A stretch of 64,000 nt of DNA from Mesoplasma tabanidae (GTDB lineage Bacteria; Bacillota_I; Bacilli_A; Mycoplasmatales; Mycoplasmataceae): assembly GCF_002804025.1 (NCBI RefSeq), contig NZ_CP024969.1, positions 744,001 to 808,000 on the forward strand, read 5' to 3'. The notes beneath the pieces are model-generated. The model did no database searches, had not been told where the DNA came from, and was given only the letters and a program-made list of their open reading frames with translations. Of this stretch, positions 53,470 through 63,489 are shown one piece after another. A program made the position numbers and the translations under genes. Position 1 is the first letter of the stretch. Each line of letters opens with the position of its first letter.

Positions 53470-54125
53470 ACTATTTTTTTAAATTGATTTATTTTTTGAA
53501 TATCTATTTCTGAGTTTCATGTTCCGTCAACTCTAACAGCAGTTCCTATATGAATTTCATCTGAAGCAGGTGCTATTTTTAAAATGTTATTTTCATTTAC
53601 CCCACCGCCTGCTAAAATTTTCACTTTTTTTAGATCTTTGATTTTTTTTAATTTTTCTGTATTAAGTTCGATTATTTCTCCACATGAAGTTAGAACAGTA
53701 TTTATTCCTAAAGAATAAAGCACATCAATTCCTTTTTCAAAGTCATTAAGTTGATCAAATGCTTTATGAAACGTTACATTTTTGTTTCCTTTTAGTTCCA
53801 TTATTTTTTTCATCCTATCAACATTTATTTCACCCTCAGGAGTAATTATGCCGATTACTATACCTGATACTTTAGTGCCTTTAATAAATTGTAAATCTTC
53901 CAATATTTTTTGAAATTCAGTTTCAGTGTAATAAAAATCTCTTGCTGTTGGTCTCACAATTACATTTACTGGCAACTTTGAAATTTCCCCAGCTTCTTTA
54001 ATTTCTTTATGAGTTGGGGTTAATCCCCCTACTTCTAGATTTGTACAAAATTCAATACGATCAGCGTTTGATTTATTAATTAGTAAAATGTCTTCCAAGT
54101 TTTTTGCAATGATTTCTAATTTCAT
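53460..54125 (-). CDS. cutC: CutC-family TIM-barrel protein
   Basis: The 221-aa protein belongs to the CutC family: KSNADRIEFCTNLEVGGLTPTH at the start, VNVIVRPTARDFYYTETEF, TFHKAFDQLND and VKILAGGGVNENN. CutC was linked to copper homeostasis in E. coli, but that role is doubtful, and its placement in a nagA/nagB block suggests a carbohydrate role. One TGA encodes Trp. It lies 3 bases after nagB on the same strand and is thus cotranscribed with it. Confidence 0.85.
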
Positions 54126-54128
54126 ATC

Positions 54129-54854
54129 TTATTTGTTCCCTAACTCTGACGCTGCTTGTTCATCAATAATGACGATTACATTTGAATGTTCTTGCAGTAT
54201 TGTGCAAGGCCAATCAACAGATAATTTGCCTTCAATTAATTGTTGAATTGCTTTAGCTTTATTTTTGCCAGTTGCTAGTAAAACTATTTTTTTTGCATTC
54301 ATAATTGATTTTAAACCCATTGAAATAGCTTTTTTTGGCACTTCATCGATGCTTGCAAATAATCTTGAATTTGCTTTTATAGTTGATTCTGTTAAATTCA
54401 CTTCTGATGTTAAAGAATTAAAATCTGTATTTGGTTCATTAAATCCGATATGTCCGTTTACTCCCAAACCTAAAATTTGTAAATCAATTCCACCGTTTTC
54501 ATTTATTAAAAGATCATACTTTGATGGATTTTCGACGTCTATACCATTTGGAACATGAGTATTATTTAAATCAATATTTATATGTTTAAATAATTTTTCG
54601 TTCATAAAATATCTGTAAGATTGAATATGAGTTGGCTTTAGCCCTTTATATTCATCTAAATTAAAAGTCTTGACTGAAGCAAAATTAACTTTTCCTTCAT
54701 TATAAAATTTTATTAAATTATTATACAAAGGTATTGGGGTTGAGCCTGTTGCTAAACCAAGTACTATATTATTTTTTTTGTTTATTTCATTTATTACGAT
54801 TTTTGAAGCTTCAAGTCCAACTTGTTCTTCATTTTTAAGTCTAATTATTTTCAT
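54129..54854 (-). CDS. nagB: Glucosamine-6-phosphate deaminase
   Basis: The 241-aa isomerase/deaminase turns glucosamine 6-phosphate into fructose 6-phosphate and ammonia. LGLATGSTPIPLYNNLI, TFNLDEYKGL and LGLGVNGHIGFNEP are the phosphate and active-site motifs; Asp and His fall in place. Length is normal for the short form. The ATG follows AAAAAGGAGTAAT. It is divergent from the RpiR gene, 120 bases apart. Confidence 0.96.
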   Translation of the reverse strand: MKIIRLKNEEQVGLEASKIVINEINKKNNIVLGLATGSTPIPLYNNLIKFYNEGKVNFASVKTFNLDEYKGLKPTHIQSYRYFMNEKLFKHINIDLNNTHVPNGIDVENPSKYDLLINENGGIDLQILGLGVNGHIGFNEPNTDFNSLTSEVNLTESTIKANSRLFASIDEVPKKAISMGLKSIMNAKKIVLLATGKNKAKAIQQLIEGKLSVDWPCTILQEHSNVIVIIDEQAASELGNK

Positions 54855-54916
54855 ATTACTCCTTTTTATTCTTTTATTATTTTATTCTAAAAAACTACTA
54901 TTTTAACTTTACACAA

Positions 54917-54944
54917 TTGGAAATAATTTTTATAGATGTATAAT
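54917..54944 (+). promoter_or_regulatory. Promoter of the RpiR gene with operator-like sequence
   Basis: TTGGAA (54917-54922), 16 bases, then a perfect TATAAT (54939-54944). The -35 overlaps CAATTGGAAATAATTTTT, similar to sequences before nagE and the DUF7916-like gene. It lies in the shared nagB/RpiR region. Confidence 0.52.
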
Positions 54945-54974
54945 TAAAAAAGAATAAATGGAGTATTACTTAAA

Positions 54975-55811
54975 ATGAACAAGGAAATCTTTAAAATAGA
55001 CACTAAAGAAAATGCTGATTCTACAAAGAATAATATGATTAGATATATAAATGAAAATACTGGTGACTTTTTATCAATAAGTATTGATTCTATTGCAAGA
55101 AAAGTTGGCATTTCTGTTTCTTCTGTTTCGAGATTTTCACAAAAAATGGGATTCAGCAGTTTTAAAGATTTACAATTATATGTTAATGAAGAAAATATTA
55201 AAAAAAATCAAAGTTATACAATAAATGACGGAACAACAATTGAAGAAATAGTAAAAAATATTACTACATATAATTCTTACACAATAAAAGAAACATCAGA
55301 CATTTTAAATAATGAAGAAATAAATAAAGTAACTAATGAAATTATTAGTTCAAAAGTTGTTTTAATATATGGTGTTGGTAGCAGCGCACTTGCTGCTCAA
55401 GAACTAAACACTAATTTAAAAAAAACAGGTATAAATTGTGCTTACTTTTCCGATTTTCACAGTATTTTAGCAATTTTATCAACTCTTAGCGATGATAGTT
55501 TAGTTATTTTAATTTCATCTTCGTTAAAAAGTCATGAAATCAAATTCATTTATGATTATTGCTACAAAAATAAAATTAAAAATTTATTGATAACTAAAGA
55601 TACAACTATCTTGGAGTATGAACCTTCTTATAAAATAACTTTCAAAACAATTGATCAAAAAGAAAGGTACTCATCTATTTCATCAAAAACAGCTCAACTT
55701 TTTATTGCGGACGTTATTTTTAACAGCGTAACAAATGATTTTGTTAAAAATAAAAAAGAGTTAATAAAGAAAACAAACGATTTAATTTCTGAATGAAATG
55801 AAACAAAATAA
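54975..55811 (+). CDS. RpiR-family regulator of the amino-sugar block
   Basis: The 278-aa protein has an N-terminal helix-turn-helix (ISIDSIARKVGISVSSVSRFSQKMGFSSFKDLQ) and a C-terminal SIS sugar-phosphate domain (about 120-260; VVLIYGVGSSALAAQEL and LVILISSSLKSHEI). SIS domains of this family sense phosphosugars such as GlcNAc 6-phosphate or GlcN 6-phosphate. Placed divergently from nagB, it is the likely regulator of the block. One TGA encodes Trp near the end. The start has AATGGAGTATTACTTAAA. Confidence 0.9.
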
Positions 55812-55843
55812 ACTTTATACTCTTTTTTAAGCGTGTAAAGTTT
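55810..55843 (+). terminator. Terminator of the RpiR gene
   Basis: AAACTTTATAC pairs with GTGTAAAGTTT (55833-55843; one G-T), then a T-rich tail. Confidence 0.7.
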
Positions 55844-55866
55844 ATTTTTTATATTTATTTTGTTTT

Positions 55867-56775
55867 CTATTTTTTAATTCAATAAAAAATAATTTCAATT
55901 TCACCTATGATACTAATTTTTTTAAAATCACCCAACAAAATTGCTGAATCGCCTTTATTAAATTTTACTCCTTCAATAGTTCCTTTTCCTTTTATTACTG
56001 TTAACTCTATTCAAAAAGAATCTTCATATTTTTTAAAATATTTATGTTCAGAAGATTTAAATATAAAAACTGAAAAGAAATTTGATGAAAAAGTTTTTCC
56101 TTTAGCATTTTTAACTATGTACGAATAATTATCTGGAAAAAAAATATTTTCTTTTGATTTTTCTATTTCTAGTTTTCTTTTTTTACCATTTTCTAATCTA
56201 TCGTAATCATAAAGTCTATAAGTAACGTCACTAGATCTTTGCAATTCAAAAACTTTCACATTAGATGTTATTGCATGCACTTTTCCAGGTGGAACATATA
56301 TAAAATCACCTTTATCAATTTTTTGAACTTTAAATAAATTCTTTCAATCTTTTTTGTTTATTAAATTATTAAATTCTTCTTCTGACTTTGCGTTATGACC
56401 ATAAATTATTTTACTATTTTGAGGACAATCAAGTATTATTCATGATTCAGGCTTTCCAAAATCGTTTTCATATTTAATTGCATACTCATCATTGGGATGC
56501 ACCTGAACAGATAAATCTTTAGAAGGATTTATTATTTTTGATAATAAGGGGAATTTGTCGTATATACCATTTCCAAAATATTCATTATTTTTTTCAAAAA
56601 AATCTTTTAAAGCAACATTTTCTTCTTCTAAATAACTTAAACCATTTTCATGAGCAGAAATAATTCATGCTTCACCTATAGTTTCATTCTTTGTATTTAT
56701 ATACCCTAAATCTTTTCATTTTTTTGTGCCCCATATTTTTTTTGAAAAGTAAGGTTTAATTTTTATTATTTTCAT
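55867..56775 (-). CDS. manA: Mannose-6-phosphate isomerase
   Basis: The 302-aa zinc enzyme interconverts mannose 6-phosphate and fructose 6-phosphate. IKPYFSKKIWGTKKWKDLGY is the family start, LSVQVHPNDEYA the Zn HxH-like block and YVPPGKVHAITSNVKVFELQ the second ligand block with the substrate-binding region. Several TGA codons encode Trp. The ATG at 56773-56775 has no strong ribosome-binding site and lies 11 bases after the fructose-family PTS stop, so it is probably in that operon. Confidence 0.9.
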
Positions 56776-56786
56776 TTTGTACTCTA

Positions 56787-59216
56787 CTAAAATCTATTTA
56801 AGTATTCTTCTTTGTATTTTTTTCTTAAGTTTATATTATAATTTTTAATTTCTTTTTCTTTAATTTCTTTAATTTCTTTAATTTCTTTAAATATTATTTC
56901 ATTATTACTTTTAGCTTCATTTTTAGATAAATTTTTTATACTTGCAGCTTTTTTTACTTTTAATTGATTAATTTGTTCATTATATTTTTGTGAAATTAAT
57001 TTTATATCTTTTTTTAATGTTGACTGTTTGATAAATTCTTTTTCTTTTATATTTAATGGTTTAAAGTTTTCTTTTGCAATTTGAACTTTTAACTTATATT
57101 GTTCATTTATTTTTGCTATTTTTTCTTTTACAAAGTTAATTTTTTCTTCACTATAATTTTGTTCTTTTAAAGTTTTAATTTCAAGTTTTAATTGTTTTAT
57201 ATTTTCAAACTTTTTAGATTTTAATTCTTCTAAATGCAAAATATGTGCTTCTTTTACTGATCCAAATGCACCTGCATCTTTTAATTGTCAAATACCATAT
57301 GTTGAAGTTGTCACTGCAACTCCTGCTGCTACAGCAATAAAGTAGTAAACTGTCATTGGTCCATAAGGCACTGCTCCTAATATTGCAACTATTGGTCCAC
57401 CATGAGCAGCAGCGTCAGTAATCATGAATGCTCCAGCAATTCCACCAGCAACTGCACTTCCTAGTACATTACAAACGATAGCTCTTTTTGGGTCTCTAAT
57501 AGCAAATGGGATTGCACCTTCAGAAATTCCAATAGTTCCCATTATCATGGCTGCTATACCCATACCTTTTTCTTCTTCAGAATAAAATCTTTTAAATAGA
57601 ATTGTTGATAATCCCATACCCAGTGGTGCGACAGGAATAGCTGCTGACATAGCCCCCATTGGTTGCTGAACTCCAGCTGTTATTAATGCAGAACAAGTAA
57701 TAAAAGCAATTTTATTAATAGGTCCACCCATGTCAAAACCAGCCATTGCACCTAAAATAAGCCCTAATCCTAATCCTACCAAAATACCTATATTTCCTGA
57801 ATTATAAGCTTTTTCGATACCAGTTTGAATTTGATCCATAAGATATCCAATTGGTGCTCCTAATACATAAATAAAAATAATTGATATTGCAATACCTGCT
57901 GTTAAGGGAATAAAAAATATTGGCATTGCTGGAGCAAGAGATTTTGGAACTTTTCAAGTATTAACTCATCGTACGTAATAACCGACTGCTAAACCTGAAA
58001 TAATAGCTCCTATAAAACCCATAGGTGTTGAAATAATATCCATTCCAGGAATTCAAGAGGCTAATTTTGTATTGTCATTACCTATGAATGCTCCTAGCAT
58101 AGCTGGAGCTATAGCGGCCCTACCAGCAATTGAATTAGCAATAAAACCTGCTAAGACAGGAATCATTAATGCAAAAGCAGCTCCACCAATACTGTCAAGA
58201 ATTGCTAATATTCCTCACTTATATTCACCATTTGGACCTGATGTTCCAGACTCTGGTCCTCAAATAGCTTTTGCAAGACCTAATGAAAATGCTAAACAAA
58301 TTCCACCAAGCACAATCATTGGAATCATATATGATATTCCGGCGAGAATATGATTTAATGCCCTATCATTTACTGCAGTTTTTTTACCTTTTTCATTATT
58401 AAAACCTTCATTTTTTCCAGCTTCAAAAATTTTTCCTTCTTCTAGACTTCTGTTTATTAATCTAACAGGATCTTTGATTGCTTCAGACACTTTTACAGCA
58501 TAAACTTTTTTTCCTACAAATCTTTCCATTTCAACTGAAGTATCAGTTGCTAAAATAACAACGTCAGCTTCTTCGATCTCTCTATTTGAAAGTTTATTTC
58601 CAACTCCTTTAGAACCTTGTGTTTCAATTCTAACTGATACACCAATTTTTTGTCCTGCCTTTAACATCTTTTCTTCAGCCATATAAGTATGCGCTATGCC
58701 AGTGACACAAGCGGTAATACCCACTACTTTTACTTTACTTTTTGTTACAGTATCTGATTTATTTCTTTCTTTTTCTGATAGTGTATTTAAAATAGTGGAA
58801 ACATTTTTAGGGTTCTTTAATTCCTTTTTAACATTTTCATTCATTATTTTTACAGCTAAAGAACTTAATAATTCTAAGTGAACTTGGCCTGTTGGAGTAT
58901 CTGGTATAAGTAATGCCAAAATAACATCAGTGCCTTTGCCATCAAGTGAATTTCAATTAATTTCATTTTTTAACTTAATATAAAAAACAGCAGGTTTTAT
59001 AATCTCTTTGATTCTAGCATGTGGAATTGCAAATCCATCTTCAAAACCTGTTGTAGATTCAGCTTCTCTTTTTTTAAAACCTTTAAGCAAAGTTTTTTCA
59101 TTAGAGATATATCCTAATTCAAAAGCTTTTTTACTTATATATTTAAAAACTTCATCTTGTGTTTTTAAATCAAGGTTAATAAATACGTGATTTTTATTTA
59201 ATACTTTTCCATTCAT
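56787..59216 (-). CDS. PTS fructose-family EIIABC with cytosolic tail
   Basis: The 809-aa protein carries EIIA (about 1-150; GFAIPHAR with phospho-His66), EIIB (about 160-260; GITACVTGIAHTYMAEE with phospho-Cys170) and EIIC (about 290-645, with GFDMGGPINK and ISEGAIPFA). It then continues for about 160 residues rich in Lys, Glu and Ile, predicted coiled coil. This tail includes a triple EIK repeat (EIKEIKEIKEKEIK). Such a tail is not usual for fructose PTS proteins. The ATG at 59214-59216 follows GAAAGGAATATTC. It is followed by manA and preceded by an RpiR gene, so mannose or fructose are possible substrates. Confidence 0.9.
56858..56890. repeat. Tandem 9-bp repeats in the PTS tail
   Basis: TTTAATTTC is repeated at least three times in a row here, giving the EIK repeat at the C-terminal end of the PTS protein. 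The unit is nine bases, so copy-number changes keep the frame and alter only the tail length. Confidence 0.7.
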
Positions 59217-59239
59217 TTTTTGAATATTCCTTTCGAGAT

Positions 59240-59268
59240 TATTATATTCTATTTTATTCAAAAAATGA
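59240..59268 (-). promoter_or_regulatory. Promoter and dyad of the fructose-family PTS gene
   Basis: TATAAT (minus strand, about 59240-59245) has TTCATT 17 bases upstream. Around the -35 lies TATTCA-TTTTT-TGAATA, an inverted repeat and a candidate operator for the second RpiR regulator, coded just upstream. Confidence 0.4.
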
Positions 59269-59306
59269 ATATTTTTTAATTTTACAAAAAAAATGGACTG
59301 ACTCCA

Positions 59307-60113
59307 TTATTTATTTTGCCATTTTCACTCTTCAATAACATCGTTCTTAGGCAATATATTTTTAAGCATTTCCCTAAAAATCATTTCAATAATTAAATTC
59401 ATACAAGTTTTTGAAGTAAAAGAAAATGATCTAAATTTTGCATCAGAGGATGATACTTTTAATACAACATTAACTTTTTCATCTCATTTATTTTCAAATT
59501 CTCCAGTTAGTAAAATAATTTTTATTTTTTTCTGCATTGCTTTTTCAATAATCTTTGATATTTCATTTTTATCTAACGAATAAGAAATTACAACTAAAAC
59601 ATCATTTTTACTCATAAAATTTAAATTTATAAGCTGTTGATGCCAATCTAGACTTAGCATAACGTTTTTGCCAATTTTTGTTAACTTATGTTCAAAAAGA
59701 TATTTTATTGAATAATTACCCCCTAAAGAAGCAATATTAATTTTATCCGCTTTTACTAAAAGATTAGATGCGCTTATTATTTCCTTCTCATCTATTCGCT
59801 GTAATGTATTTGTAATATCCAATAAAATTCTTTCCTTATTGTCTTCTAAATTATTTTTTTCATAATTACTTTTAAAATAAATTTTAATTTCATTGTTAAG
59901 TTTTTCTTTAAATGTTTTGTAGTTTCCTTGAGGATAAATTTCATTTATAAATCTTGTTGTTGTTGGTTGAGAAGCTTTACTAACTTCAGCTAGTTCAGTT
60001 ACACTTAGTTCAAATTTATTATTTTCTGTTATTTCTTTAATTATTGTTTCTGCAATTCTTTTTTGTGATTTCTGATCTTCAATGCTTGCTTTATAAACTT
60101 TTTCAATAATCAT
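59307..60113 (-). CDS. RpiR-family regulator of the fructose-family PTS
   Basis: The 268-aa regulator has an N-terminal helix-turn-helix (LSVTELAEVSKASQPTTTRFINEIYPQGNYKTFKE) and a SIS domain (about 110-240; INIASLGGNYSIKYLFEHKL and VLVVISYSLDKNEISKI). The ATG at 60111-60113 has TAGGAGGTTAACT, so I preferred it to the upstream in-frame start. It lies 90 bases before the PTS gene on the same strand. It is related to, but clearly different from, the regulator at 54975. TGA codons near the end encode Trp. Confidence 0.88.
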
Positions 60114-60159
60114 AGTTAACCTCCTATATACATAATAATATATCAAATTTAAGTGTTTT

Positions 60160-61761
60160 TTATTTGTGCTTTTTAATTATAGCTTCAACAAATCCTTTGA
60201 ACAATGGATTAGGTTTATTAGGTCTTGAAGTGAATTCTGGATGGTACTGACTTCCTACAAAAAATGGGTGATTTGGTAGTTCAATCATTTCTACTAATTT
60301 TTTTTCTTCATAAATCCCTGAAAATACTAAACCCTTTTCTTCTAATGGTTTTTTATATTCATTATTAAATTCATATCTATGTCTATGTCTTTCAAAAACT
60401 TCTCTACTTCCATAAAGTTTTTCAGCTTTTGTGCCTTCTTTAATTGTTGTTTTATAGAAAGCCCCTAATCTTAAAGTACCACCAAGATTTTGAACATCAA
60501 TTCCTCTAATAAAATCAAAAATAGGTACTGCTCCTGAATGATCAAATTCAGTTGAGTTTGCTTCTGGTAAGTTTAATCAGTCCCTTGCCATTGAAATTGT
60601 TGCAATTTGCATCCCTAAACATATTCCTAAATATGGGACATTATTTTCTCTAGCAAATTTAGAGGCTAAAATCATTCCCTCTATTCCCCTATCACCAAAA
60701 CCACCAGGTACTAAAATTCCATTTGCATTTTGTAAAACTTCTTTATAGTTTGATTCATTTAATTTGTCTGCCTGAACTCAATTTATTTTTAATTTTCTTT
60801 TAAATTCATATCCAGCAATTTTTAAAGATTCAATTACTGATAAATAAGCATCTTGTAATTCAATATATTTACCAACAAAAGTAACCTCAAATTCTTCTCT
60901 AGAATCATTAATCTTTTGACAAAATTTGATTCAAGAATCCATATTTGTTTTCTTAGTTTTAATTTGCAATTGATCTAAAACTAATCCATGTAAGTTTTGT
61001 TCATACATTTCTAATGGAACTTCATATATTGACTCTTTATCAACAGCATCAATAACATTAGATGTGGGAATATTACAAAATAATGATATTTTTTCCTTTA
61101 TTTCTTTAGACGAATGTTTATCAGTTCTTTGAACAATAATATCTGGTTGAATTCCTAAGCTTAATAATTCTTTAACTGACATTTGAATAGGTTTTGTTTT
61201 ATATTCTTTTGATGCATTTAAATATAAAAGTAATGCAACATGAATAAAAACAACATTTTCTTTTCCCTGTTCCATTCTTATTTGCCTAATTGCTTCAATA
61301 AATGGTTGAGATTCAATATCTCCAACAGTACCACCAATTTCTGAAATAATAACATCCGCTTGAGATGTTTTAGCTGCTTGATAAACTTTGTTTTTAATTG
61401 AATCAGTAATATGAGGTACAACTTGAATAGTCTGCCCCCCTCAATCACCACGTCTTTCAGCATTAATAGTTTCTAGATAAATTTTTCCTGCAGACGTTGA
61501 AGACATCTTAGTTAATTTTTCATCAATAAACCTTTCATAGTGACCTAAGTCTAAATCAGTTTCTCCACCATCATCAGTAACAAAAACTTCCCCATGTTGA
61601 TAAGGACTCATTGTTCCTGGGTCTACATTTAAATATGGATCAAATTTCTGCATAAACACTTTTAATCCACTTGCTTTTAATAAATTACCTAATGAGCTTG
61701 CAGTAATTCCTTTTCCTAATCCTGAAACTACTCCACCTGTTACAAATACAAATTTTGGCAT
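60160..61761 (-). CDS. pyrG: CTP synthase
   Basis: The 533-aa enzyme makes CTP from UTP with glutamine. The synthetase start is [22 protein letters not shown], with [23 protein letters not shown] and [10 protein letters not shown]. The glutaminase domain has [17 protein letters not shown] (Cys nucleophile) and [10 protein letters not shown] (His, Glu). TGA encodes Trp in GDWGGQTVQ. The ATG follows AAAAGGAGATAAAATT. It is downstream of rpoE, separated by a strong terminator. Confidence 0.97.
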
Positions 61762-61785
61762 AATTTTATCTCCTTTTCTTTTAAA

Positions 61786-61824
61786 AAATAAAAAAAGTTG
61801 CTAAAACATAAAAGTCGCAACTTT
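61786..61824 (-). terminator. Terminator of rpoE
   Basis: AAAGTTGC (61794-61801) and GCAACTTT (61817-61824) form an 8-bp stem, followed leftward by a long T-tract, between rpoE and pyrG. Confidence 0.82.
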
Positions 61825-61843
61825 TCTTTAATTATTTCGTTTT

Positions 61844-62248
61844 TTAATCTTCATCATCATAATAAATTGATGTTGAATCGTCTTCTTCCTCTTCAACAAA
61901 CAGATCATCATAAACTTCAGGATTTTCATCGTCCTCATCATGAGATACTGTTTCTTCGATTTCATCATCTGATTCAGTTTTTTTCTTTTTAACTGTCTTT
62001 GAATCAAACTTTTTCTTAATGTCATCAATTTTTGAATCATCACTTAAAGCTCATTCGCCTTTAGTAGAAAGAGCAAATCTAACATCAAGAACTAAATCAC
62101 TGTATAAATCAGCGATAGCTTCATTTTCATCATTTTTGTGATTGATTGCTTTATTTTTAATTGCTTCTCAGATAGCCATTAATTTCATTGGATTTTTACG
62201 CTTTTTTAAAAGCTCGTAAGCTAAATCAATATTTGATAAACTTTCCAT
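61844..62248 (-). CDS. rpoE: RNA polymerase delta subunit
   Basis: The 134-aa protein is the delta subunit, which raises polymerase specificity and recycling. The N-terminal folded domain (SNIDLAYELLKKRKNPMKLMAIWEAI, then FALSTKGEWAL) is followed by a long acidic tail (DDEIEETVSHDEDDENPEVYDD... EEEEDDSTS). TGA encodes Trp in AIWEAI and GEWAL. The ATG at 62246-62248 follows AGGGTGAATAG. rpoE-pyrG order is common to Firmicutes. Confidence 0.95.
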
Positions 62249-62272
62249 TCTATTCACCCTTACTTTCTATTT

Positions 62273-63481
62273 TTACATTACTTCTTTTGGGAAAAAGTAT
62301 TTTTTAATTGTTTTTTCATCTTCAATATATTTAACCGTGTTAGCTAATAAACTAAATTTGGTTAATGATTTAACAACATTATTTTTATCAACTATATAAA
62401 TAGTTTGATCTTTACCATCAGTTAAACCATCTTTATAAATACTTGGTTTCTTGAATTTTGGTTCAATAAAATAATATTTAGGATCTTTGCCTTCTTCTTT
62501 TAATAAGTTTTTAATTTCCCTTATTTTAAATTCATCAGCCTCTTTTAGTTTCAAGAAATTTCTATTAACTAATCGGTCTGATAAATCACTTAGAATGTGG
62601 TCATTTTCTTTTTGACAATTTTTCATAATATCAAACATTGTAAAATCATCTAAAATTAAGTATAAATCTATTGGAATATTTTGTCCATTAAAAATATAAC
62701 TAAAATAATTATTTATTCTTTGATCCGCAAATTGATATCCTTTTTCGTTTAAATCAACAATTCTTTCAAATCAACTTATAAGTGTTACATCAAAGCCTGT
62801 CGACAATTTATGTTCATATACTTGTTTGTACATATGATATCTACCAAGCAAGTATGATTCAATTGCGTGAATTGTTTTTTTAGGGAAAACAATTTTATCG
62901 TCGATAATTCTAACGTTTCTAATTAAAAACTCTGTATCCAACGAAGAATAATTAACACCACAATAATAAGAATCCCTCATTAAATAATCAATTCTATCAG
63001 CATCTAATTGGCTACTTACTAAAGAATTTAATATTTTGTTTGGATACTTACCTTCTAATATAGCAATTATGTCTTCAGGATCAACTTTGTGTTTTTTCAA
63101 AATTTTCGCAATATTTCCTTTAGGATTTCTAATTATATCAGCACTATATTCCTCATGACTTCTTTTGCTTATTTTTTCAAATGTATGAGAGAATGGGCCA
63201 TGCCCAATATCATGCATTAATCCAGCTAATAAAACTATTTTCTTATCTTTTGCAGATATTTTAGCGAAGTCTGGTGCTTTAAGGAACTGAGAAATAATAT
63301 GATAAACTCCAATACAATGTGTAAATCTTGTATGTGAAGCCCCTGCATAAGCAAATTGAGCTCCACCTAATTGAAGTATTCTTCTTAAACGTTGCATTTC
63401 TGATGAATTAATTATTTCCATGAAAACTTCATCATGAATAAAAACATCACCATGCACACTATCTCTAAAAACTTTTTCCAT
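62273..63481 (-). CDS. HD-domain phosphohydrolase (dGTPase-like)
   Basis: The 402-aa protein has the YwfO/SAMHD1-like layout: RDSVHGDVFIHDEVFMEIINSSEMQRLRRI, then SHTRFTHCIGVYHI (first His) and LLAGLMHDIGHGPFSHTFE (HD). LDADRIDYLMRDSYY is the third metal element. Relatives hydrolyse dNTPs; the exact substrate is not given by sequence. The ATG at 63479-63481 has TAGGTAATATT, 8 bases after gltX. TGA codons encode Trp. Confidence 0.9.
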
Positions 63482-63489
63482 AATATTAC

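Noticed and set aside
53517-54125. CutC as a copper resistance gene
   Set aside because: No copper-binding Cys/His cluster and no copper genes nearby; the context is amino-sugar use.
61828-62043. A methionine-rich open frame over rpoE
   Set aside because: It is the shadow of the acidic rpoE tail (GAT/GAA-rich codons) read in another frame.
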